The notes under the pieces: generated by a model
Seen by the model: only the letters and a program-made list of their open reading frames with translations
What the model was told of the DNA's origin: nothing
The model's database searches: none
Origin: Candidatus Woesearchaeota archaeon CG10_big_fil_rev_8_21_14_0_10_44_13
GTDB lineage: Archaea; Nanobdellota; Nanobdellia; Woesearchaeales; UBA12501
Reading direction: 5' to 3'
NCBI GenBank assembly: GCA_002762985.1
Contig: PCXZ01000023.1
Location: 9,943 to 73,942, forward strand
DNA: 64,000 nucleotides
In this document: in pieces, positions 58,794 to 64,000 of the stretch
Layout of the letters: every line of letters starts with the position of its first letter
Numbering within the stretch: position 1 is the first letter of the stretch
Program-made: the position numbers and the translations under genes

Positions 58794-59417
58794 ATGAAAA
58801 TCGTGCTGATCGGGCCCCAGGGTTCGGGCAAGGGAACGCAGGCAAAAATTCTGAAAGAGAGATTGAATATCCCCCACATATCCACTGGCGACATGTTCAG
58901 GGAGAACATCAACAACAAGACTGAATTGGGCATGAAGGCGAAGGCGATAATAGAATCTGGAGGGTTAGTTCCTGATGAGCTGACGACTGCAATGGTCAGG
59001 GACAGGCTTTCAAATCCTGACTGCAGGAAAGGATTCCTTCTTGACGGTTATCCAAGGAATCGTTCACAGGCAGAAGCCCTTGAAGGTTTTGCGAAGATAG
59101 ACCATGCGCTTGACATAGAGATCCCCGATGCGCTGTCGATAAAAAGGCTAAGCTCAAGATGGCAGTGCAGGAAATGCGGGGCTATCTACGGCATAACTAT
59201 CATCCCTAAGAAAAAAGGCATATGCGACAAGGACGGCAGCGAGCTCTACCAGAGGGATGATGACAAGCCAGAGGCGATAAGGAAAAGGCTCGAGATATAC
59301 CATAAGGAGACAAAGCCATTGATTGATTTCTACACAAAGAAAGGCGTTCTTGCAAGGATAGACGGTGATCAGCCCGTCGAGAATATGCTTAAAGACATCC
59401 TCGGAAAGATCAGCTGA
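58794..59417 (+). CDS. adk: Adenylate kinase, bacterial type with zinc LID
   Basis: 207 residues from the ATG at 58794; a GTG three codons upstream is the alternative. P-loop GPQGSGKGT at 7-15, ISTGDMFRENI near 28, GFLLDGYPRNRSQAEAL near 78 and the LID region RWQCRKCGAIYGITIIPKKKGICDKDGSELYQRDDD near 120-155 with a C-x2-C ... C-x2-D metal site. It balances ATP, ADP and AMP. This is the long-LID bacterial form, unlike the short archaeal AdkA. The stop overlaps the end of truD by 8 nt in convergent orientation. Confidence 0.95.
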   Translation: MKIVLIGPQGSGKGTQAKILKERLNIPHISTGDMFRENINNKTELGMKAKAIIESGGLVPDELTTAMVRDRLSNPDCRKGFLLDGYPRNRSQAEALEGFAKIDHALDIEIPDALSIKRLSSRWQCRKCGAIYGITIIPKKKGICDKDGSELYQRDDDKPEAIRKRLEIYHKETKPLIDFYTKKGVLARIDGDQPVENMLKDILGKIS

Positions 59418-60360
59418 ACATCTGCCTTATAAGTTCAGTAGCATAACATCCTTTAGGCAGGAAAAATCTCAGTCTGTATGTTCTATCGTCTATCTTCTCT
59501 ATCTTCATTCCCTTTATCTCTGCAAATACCTCTCTCTCATTCCCTTCAGAGCTGAGCTCAGGCATGTTCTTGATTATGAAGTCCCTCTGCGAGATATTCT
59601 CCTCTTTCATGATCCTTTTGCAGATCTCTTCTTTTTTCCTGTCATCGAATTCAGTGCCGAAGCCGAGTATTGGAAAACTCATGTTTTTTGCGTCCTTTCT
59701 GCACTTCGGATTCTGACTGAGATATCCGTCGACTGCCCTGTTCCAGAGGGATGACTGGTAGGAATTCGTGTATAATGTGAGGATCTTTTTCGGGACCTGT
59801 TTCAGCGCTCCGACATAATCCTTCCTGTTCTTTGAAAGATAATCATTCACAGCAGGGTCGTCGATGAGCCTTATGGCTTTCTCAAACTTGCCTTTGAAGA
59901 TATCCTTGCCGATCTCTGCATTGTTCTCGCTGAACCTCTGCTCGCCGAAATAATTGATGAACCTGTCAAGCTGTTTGGGCTCTTTCTTCGCCTCCCTTAC
60001 TATGATCTCGAACTCATTTCCCTGGAGATCCCCCAAACTCAAGGGGGAATTGCCTCTGCCTATGAATTTCAGCTCTATCCTGTCATTCCTGAAACCCTCA
60101 AGCCTTTTCTCATGGCCGCCTCTGATCGAGATGTATTGCTCTGTTATGGCCACCTTATCCTTTGTGCCAGCAAAACTCATGTCTTTCAGAGGGATCCTGA
60201 GGAAACCTGCAATCTCCTTCAATGCGTCCATTGTGTTCATGTTCGTCTTTTTCAGCAGGAAATAGGAATAGGGGCCTTCTTTGGCCGGCTTGAGAATTGT
60301 TATCTCCCTGACTGTGAAATCTGAGGGGGATTGCTTGATTGTGTATGGCATGAATGGCAT
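59410..60360 (-). CDS. truD: tRNA pseudouridine synthase D
   Basis: 316 residues, shorter than the 340-440 of most TruD proteins. DFTVREI at the start, FLLKKTNMNTMDALKEIA, the catalytic block FAGTKDKVAITEQYISIRG with Asp near 66, GNEFEIIVRE, YFGEQRFSENN (the N-Y-F-G-x-Q-R-F signature) near 140 and LRFFLPKGCYATELIRQMF at the end are typical. It makes pseudouridine 13 in tRNAs. The insertion domain is reduced, which accounts for the short length. Single gene. Confidence 0.92.
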   Translation of the reverse strand: MPFMPYTIKQSPSDFTVREITILKPAKEGPYSYFLLKKTNMNTMDALKEIAGFLRIPLKDMSFAGTKDKVAITEQYISIRGGHEKRLEGFRNDRIELKFIGRGNSPLSLGDLQGNEFEIIVREAKKEPKQLDRFINYFGEQRFSENNAEIGKDIFKGKFEKAIRLIDDPAVNDYLSKNRKDYVGALKQVPKKILTLYTNSYQSSLWNRAVDGYLSQNPKCRKDAKNMSFPILGFGTEFDDRKKEEICKRIMKEENISQRDFIIKNMPELSSEGNEREVFAEIKGMKIEKIDDRTYRLRFFLPKGCYATELIRQMFS

Positions 60361-60414
60361 AGAAATGGGCAGGATTAAAAAGATTTGGGTGTTTGTTGTG
60401 GTTGTAATATCAGA

Positions 60415-60978
60415 CTAAACCCCATCAATCCCCTCTCTGACTAATCTCCTAATCACTTCATCCTTAAACTTCATCTCCCTGACAAGTTTCCTGGCCTTCT
60501 CTGGCAGCCTCTTGTACATGAACCCAATCTTCTTTATTGCATCTTTGCGACTGTAATGTTTAAGGTAAGTGGGAAGGTTGTACTCGAAAAAGGCCAGGCT
60601 GTCTGCACTCATAATCATATCCTGTTCATCATCTCCGCCTGATTCATGGGATTCTACAAGATGCCTGACATTGTCTATCATCTTTTTATCATAACCTTGC
60701 TTCTTCATAATCTCGGATATGAACTTTGCAGACCTTATACCATGCTCTTTCTTGAATTCACCCATCTTTGAGAAATCCTTGCAGTCTTTCTCTGTTATCC
60801 TAGTAATCGCCCGGTCAATATCATGGGTAATCGCTGCAATCTGCATGGCCTCATCAGCATCAGGCTTCAGCTTGAGAAGCCATTTATGCGTGAGTTCAGA
60901 ATGTTTTAAGTCAGATTCTATGGGTGACTTGGGTAATATCTCCCTTATTTCTTTCCTCAACTGGCTGAATCTGTCCAT
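60415..60978 (-). CDS. HD-domain phosphohydrolase-like protein
   Basis: 187 residues. The first metal His is in HSELTHKWLLKLKPDADEAM near 28 and the HD pair in IAAITHDIDRAITRI near 50; a later HLVESHESGGDDEQDMIMSADSLAFFEYNLPTYLK near 105-140 supplies the remaining His and Asp ligands. Its core resembles archaeal HD proteins of unknown substrate. No membrane part. Two codons of overlap are absent; it is likely monocistronic and stands before the HEPN/MNT pair in the opposite-facing order of transcription (downstream of it). Confidence 0.82.
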   Translation of the reverse strand: MDRFSQLRKEIREILPKSPIESDLKHSELTHKWLLKLKPDADEAMQIAAITHDIDRAITRITEKDCKDFSKMGEFKKEHGIRSAKFISEIMKKQGYDKKMIDNVRHLVESHESGGDDEQDMIMSADSLAFFEYNLPTYLKHYSRKDAIKKIGFMYKRLPEKARKLVREMKFKDEVIRRLVREGIDGV

Positions 60979-61026
60979 CTCTCATAGAAAGGATATAAAG
61001 TATATAAATCTTATTTCAGCTACAAC

Positions 61027-61419
61027 TCATTTAATCTGTTTTTTTACGGCATTCAGCAGCGGTTCAAATATACTCTCTGCAACAGCTATGGCTTCTTCAA
61101 CTTCTATTAAAGATGGTTTATACCCATAATAATTTATGTTGTGCCTTAGCCCCCTTAGGTTACCTACAATCTTGATTGGGCGGGGGGTATCAACTTTGAC
61201 TGCCATCAATTCATTTATGGGGGTTATATGGTCTTCAGACTTTATTCCTTTTGCCACCAACAAGGCATCTCCAATCATCCTGAAACATTCATATATATTC
61301 CTTATTATTGTAGGTCCGGATTCTTCTGTTATCTTTAATGAAAGAGTGAATTTCATATCCCTTTTTGCAGCTTCCACTATGCTGATTGCATTTTTATTAT
61401 CTGGTCTTTTATATCTCAT
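61027..61419 (-). CDS. HEPN-domain protein of a HEPN/MNT pair
   Basis: 130 residues, helical. IVEAAKRDMKFTLSLKITEESGPTIIRNIYECFRMIGDALLVAKGI and LRGLRHNINYYGYKPSLIEVEEAIAVAESIFEPLLNAV show the four-helix HEPN layout with an R-x3-h-R-H-N pattern at residues near 88-93 in place of the strict R-x4-6-H. HEPN proteins are RNases or nucleotidyl-transfer acceptors that act as toxins. The gene starts 3 nt after the stop of the nucleotidyltransferase gene, the normal arrangement of such pairs. Confidence 0.78.
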   Translation of the reverse strand: MRYKRPDNKNAISIVEAAKRDMKFTLSLKITEESGPTIIRNIYECFRMIGDALLVAKGIKSEDHITPINELMAVKVDTPRPIKIVGNLRGLRHNINYYGYKPSLIEVEEAIAVAESIFEPLLNAVKKQIK

Positions 61420-61421
61420 CT

Positions 61422-62009
61422 TTAAGGTCTTACCTCCAAAAATCCTTCTAAAACAATACCATTTGCAATATTCGAAAAAAGATTGATATCTATCTTATTT
61501 CTTGAGAATATATGAATATTAACAGATATATTCTGCCTGTAACCAAAAAGGGATATTATTCCCAATTGAATTATTTTTATCTCTTCATTACCAGCTATTT
61601 CTACTGCAATATCCACATCGCTCTTTTCAGTATCATCACCTTTCCTATAACTGCCGAATAAAATCACTGATTTGGGATTATTTGCATGTTTCAATATGTC
61701 CTCTCTCATCCCCTTGCCATATATACCATAAACCATTTCAAGATTGAACGCCACTTTTTTCGTGAAATTATATATATGGTTCTTATTGCAGGTGATTCTC
61801 CATGTTTTGCCGTATATCTTTTTAATTAAAAATCCTTCTTCTACAAACATATTTATTATCTTTTTGGCAGTTGTCTTTGATATTTCTAGATTTGACGATA
61901 AGTCGTTTAATCCTGTTTCAGCCTCTGGGAACGAGAAGAACCAGTATAACACTTTCTGGTAAGCTTCGCTCAGCTTTATCATCTCTATATTCTCCAGTTT
62001 ATATACCAT
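61422..62009 (-). CDS. Winged-helix + minimal nucleotidyltransferase (MNT) protein
   Basis: 195 residues from the ATG at 62009, chosen because its TATA box sits exactly 26-27 nt upstream; an ATG five codons earlier would fall upstream of the transcript. Residues 5-75 form a winged helix (AYQKVLYWFFSFPEAETGLNDLSSNLEISKTTAKKIINMFVEEGFLIKKIYGKTWRI). Residues 105-150 carry the polymerase-beta-type motif SVILFGSYRKGDDTEKSDVDIAVEI (G-S-x10-12-D-x-D). MNT proteins AMPylate and silence their HEPN partner. Fusion with a DNA-binding domain suggests it also represses its own operon through the two palindromes at the promoter. Confidence 0.85.
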   Translation of the reverse strand: MVYKLENIEMIKLSEAYQKVLYWFFSFPEAETGLNDLSSNLEISKTTAKKIINMFVEEGFLIKKIYGKTWRITCNKNHIYNFTKKVAFNLEMVYGIYGKGMREDILKHANNPKSVILFGSYRKGDDTEKSDVDIAVEIAGNEEIKIIQLGIISLFGYRQNISVNIHIFSRNKIDINLFSNIANGIVLEGFLEVRP

Positions 62010-62060
62010 ACCTATCGGTAACAATCGCTACTATATAAATCTTTTGGTTACCAATTGGTA
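62009..62060 (-). promoter_or_regulatory. Promoter of the HEPN/MNT pair with two TACC-N4-GGTA palindromes
   Basis: TACC-TATC-GGTA (62009-62020) and TACC-AATT-GGTA (62049-62060, fully symmetric) have centres 40 bp apart, about four helical turns. The TATA box on the minus strand (62032-62039) lies midway between them. The first palindrome covers the predicted start of transcription. This is the layout expected for a dimeric repressor that closes the promoter, and the winged-helix MNT product is the natural candidate. Confidence 0.7.
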
Positions 62061-62186
62061 GCTTATGAAACCATATAAACTTTTTGGAGACCACGAACCT
62101 TAGATACAATCAAAGAATAAAAAATGATAGATGCCATTTCAAAACCACAAACCATAAAAACACCACCTATCTAAAACCCCTTTTAA

Positions 62187-62275
62187 GGGCCTGTAGCGCA
62201 GCCTGGATAGCGCACCTGCCTCCTACTCTCAGAGAAGATAGCAGGGGGTCGGGAGTTCGAATCTCCCCAGGCCCG
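62187..62275 (+). tRNA. tRNA-Arg (CCT) with an anticodon-loop intron
   Basis: The acceptor stem GGGCCTG/CAGGCCC, anticodon stem CCTGC/GCAGG and T stem GGGAG/CTCCC are perfect. The anticodon CCT is at 62222-62224 and the T loop is the plain TTCGAAT. A 14-nt insertion at 62226-62239 follows nucleotide 37. The discriminator is G. A TATA-like CATAAAAAC lies about 28 nt upstream. Confidence 0.92.
62226..62239 (+). other. 14-nt tRNA-Arg intron at position 37/38
   Basis: Bulges TAC and ATA can be drawn with CTCC pairing to GAAG as a central helix with one C-A mismatch, so it is a relaxed bulge-helix-bulge. Cutting after A37 and before A38 gives a normal 7-nt anticodon loop CTCCTAA. Confidence 0.75.
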
Positions 62276-62291
62276 TTTTTCCCCAACAAAA

Positions 62292-63392
62292 ATGCTCAGG
62301 CCCATACACATATCTGAAGGGATGAGGATCGTAGGCAGATCCTTGTTTGCGAAGAAGCACGGCACATTCAAGTACAGCGGCGATGCAGAGGAGATATGCA
62401 AAAAGATCGTCTCTGACTGCTGGAGCAAGAAGAGGAATTATTTCAAGGCCAGCAACGGCCACTTCTCAGAATTCTATGTGAGGGATTTCGCATACTGCGC
62501 AGAAGCATTGATGAGGCTCGGTTATGAGGACAAGGTGAGGCAGACCCTGGAGTATGCCCTTAAGATATTCTCAAAAGTAGGGAAAATAACCACTGCCATC
62601 TCTCCTGGAGGCTATGCGTTCGATTTCCCGTGCTATTCTGCAGACTCGCTGCCCCTTATTGTGAGGTCATTGAAGGCAGCAGGCGCAGGCGACCTTTTCC
62701 ATGAATACAGCACATTGTTCGTCAATGAGGTAAGGAGATACCATGACAAGGTATTCGACACGAGGACAGGCATGGTGAAAAAACACAGGCAATTCTCCTC
62801 GATAAAGGACTGGTCGAAGAGGAATTCCTCGACTTATGACAACTGCATGCTCGCCATGCTGAGGGAAGACCTTGACGAACTGGGATTCTACAACCCTTTC
62901 CATGACTTTGACATAAAAGGCAGCATAAAGAAAGAGCTCTGGAACGGCAGGTATTTCTATGAGGATATGGACAAGAGGGAGACAGTGACAGGGGACTCGA
63001 ATGTATTCCCTTTCTGGACAGGGCTTTTCACGTCGAGGGAGATGGCAAGATCATGCATAGCCCATATGCAGAAGGCGAAGCTTGACAGGCCGTTCCCCCT
63101 GAGGTATGCTTCAGACACAGCAGGCCAGAGTTTTGTTTTCCTGAACAGCATAGTCAATAATTATGAGGGCACGACAGTCTGGCCCCATCTCGGGCTTTGC
63201 TTCATGGATATCGCTAAGAAGTACAGCAAATCCGACTTCAACGATTACATGAAAAGATACGCAAGACTGATAGAAGAGAACAGGAATTTCCTCGAGGTAT
63301 TTGACGGGGACGGGAAGCCTTTCAGGAGCTTGTTGTATTATTCTGATGAGGGGATGGTTTGGGCCAGTAAATATCTTTATCTTTTAAAATGA
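62292..63392 (+). CDS. Six-hairpin glycosidase-like protein
   Basis: 366 residues. Repeating helical hairpins with aromatic-rich loops fit an (alpha/alpha)6 barrel: NGHFSEFYVRDFAYCAEALMRLG near 55, GGYAFDFPCYSADSLPLIVRSLKAAG near 108, SSTYDNCMLAMLREDLDELG near 180, NVFPFWTGLFTSREMARSC near 238 and GTTVWPHLGLCFMDIAKKYS near 315. The R-D-F, D-S and W-P-H-L-G elements are like those of amylo-alpha-1,6-glucosidase, trehalase and related enzymes. Carbohydrate substrate and catalytic acids are uncertain. No signal peptide, so cytosolic. It begins 17 nt after tRNA-Arg and is convergent with the last gene. Confidence 0.78.
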   Translation: MLRPIHISEGMRIVGRSLFAKKHGTFKYSGDAEEICKKIVSDCWSKKRNYFKASNGHFSEFYVRDFAYCAEALMRLGYEDKVRQTLEYALKIFSKVGKITTAISPGGYAFDFPCYSADSLPLIVRSLKAAGAGDLFHEYSTLFVNEVRRYHDKVFDTRTGMVKKHRQFSSIKDWSKRNSSTYDNCMLAMLREDLDELGFYNPFHDFDIKGSIKKELWNGRYFYEDMDKRETVTGDSNVFPFWTGLFTSREMARSCIAHMQKAKLDRPFPLRYASDTAGQSFVFLNSIVNNYEGTTVWPHLGLCFMDIAKKYSKSDFNDYMKRYARLIEENRNFLEVFDGDGKPFRSLLYYSDEGMVWASKYLYLLK

Positions 63393-64000
63393 AGGCCGCT
63401 TTTATCTTCTTTGTCTTTGCCCATCAAGAACTTGCCGCGATGGTCGCCAAATAATATCTCACATTTACCTTCGTAAAGGCTGCTAAGCACAACCTTCCCA
63501 ACGCCATGTTGGGGGTGGTAAACGCTCTCTCCTTCACGATAAACCTCGTTTTTATCATATTCTCTTATCTTCTCTTCTGTCAAATCTCCAGCTGCGCCTG
63601 TTTCAGGAGCATTCTCGCTTTTCCTTATCCTGAATTCCCCTGATTGTATGCGTTTGATGAAATCTTCAACCATATCCTTTCTTACAATATAGAACGGCGC
63701 TCCCGGCTTGCCGAGATCAACCACATAATTCGGAAGCTCGCCTTTATTTTGCGCATGTTCAAGCTGCCTCTTCAGGGTCTTTTCTGCACCAGTGCAAGAA
63801 TTCTCATCGCTGCCGGAATACATCTCTTTTATTATCTCATAAAGGATAGAATGGCCTTCTATGAATTTTAGCGAATCTTTGACATCTTTTGCAAAGACTC
63901 TGTCGCTCCTTGTCTCGCCTTCGACCACTGCCTCTTTCAATATGCCGTTTTCCTCAAGTCTCCTCAATATCATATAACTGACTTGGGTCTTAGCCTGGAT
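63377..64000 (-). CDS. Winged-helix/CarD-like regulator, 5' end cut by window edge
   Basis: The frame is open to base 64000: the codons before the Met at 63973 read IQAKTQVSY and continue as MILRRLEENGILKEAVVEGETRSDRVFAKD, a winged helix that would lose its first helices if that Met were the start. The true start lies beyond the window. Residues near the C-terminus, YREGESVYHPQHGVGKVVLSSLYEGKCEILFGDHRGKFLMG, are a small SH3-like barrel resembling the CarD/TRCF RNA-polymerase-interacting domain. The middle has Cys in NSCTGAEKTLKR. Likely a transcription regulator. The stop overlaps the glycosidase gene end by 16 nt, convergently. Confidence 0.72.
   Translation of the reverse strand: MQAKTQVSYMILRRLEENGILKEAVVEGETRSDRVFAKDVKDSLKFIEGHSILYEIIKEMYSGSDENSCTGAEKTLKRQLEHAQNKGELPNYVVDLGKPGAPFYIVRKDMVEDFIKRIQSGEFRIRKSENAPETGAAGDLTEEKIREYDKNEVYREGESVYHPQHGVGKVVLSSLYEGKCEILFGDHRGKFLMGKDKEDKSGLHFKR

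Noticed and set aside
62084-62317. Open frame overlapping tRNA-Arg
   Set aside because: It covers the complete tRNA gene and has no protein features.
1-64000. CRISPR arrays, insertion sequences, rRNA genes, replication origin
   Set aside because: No regular spaced repeats, no transposase or integrase, no rRNA sequence and no clustered origin-box repeats were seen.

Overview
This window looks like chromosomal DNA of a small-genome archaeon, most plausibly a DPANN lineage near Woesearchaeota or Pacearchaeota. The lineage is inferred from gene content. The archaeal marks are direct: an archaeal/eukaryal-type glycyl-tRNA synthetase, archaellum-type ATPase and platform proteins (ArlI/ArlJ), an AbrB-PhoU-like regulator, bulge-helix-bulge tRNA introns, and TTTATATA-like boxes centred about 27 nt before many first-gene start codons, which implies leaderless mRNAs. 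Several enzymes look bacterial (GAD-containing AspRS, zinc-LID adenylate kinase, MscL), as is common in DPANN genomes.

Layout. 1-12020 (minus strand) is one long operon: seven paralogous phosphohistidine-swivel (PEP-utiliser mobile domain) proteins, a phosphotransacetylase between them, and a HAD hydrolase cut by the left edge. Most junctions are 4-nt ATGA overlaps. 12.1-18.1 kb holds an AbrB-PhoU regulator, a ribbon-helix-helix (RHH) regulator with a kinase-like membrane protein, and glyS. 18.1-19.1 kb has an unusual interleaved inverted-repeat block, an OB-fold protein and a tRNA-Phe with an intron in its T loop. 19.2-30.6 kb has an ABC exporter, ArlJ/ArlI, coiled-coil ArlC/D/E-like proteins and three tandem paralogous membrane proteins. 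30.7-36.0 kb is a second swivel locus (HD hydrolase, two swivel proteins, M29 aminopeptidase, beta-lactamase-fold lipoprotein). 36.1-48.4 kb has transporters, AspRS, a tenth swivel gene and a gatC-PHP-gatA-ybaK-gatB operon. 48.4-64 kb has a repeat-rich gap, Mre11, a PIN/helix-turn-helix pair, a GTPase-DUF2073-DUF2072 operon, YchF-like GTPase, a tRNA-Thr with two introns, adenylate kinase, TruD, a HEPN/nucleotidyltransferase pair, a tRNA-Arg with an intron, a six-hairpin glycosidase-like protein and a CarD-like protein cut by the right edge.

The most striking system is the family of ten swivel proteins (called SW1-SW10 here). Each keeps the complete C-terminal domain with the phosphorylatable histidine but has no ATP-grasp domain and no PEP-binding barrel. 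The rest of each protein is a divergent, mainly helical region with an Arg-rich helix that recalls the linker of rifampin-phosphotransferase-like enzymes. Co-transcription with phosphotransacetylase and HAD or HD hydrolases suggests phosphoryl-transfer chemistry, but donor and acceptor are unknown. The second notable point is tRNA processing: all three tRNA genes have introns, and two carry well-formed bulge-helix-bulge introns in the T loop between nucleotides 59 and 60.
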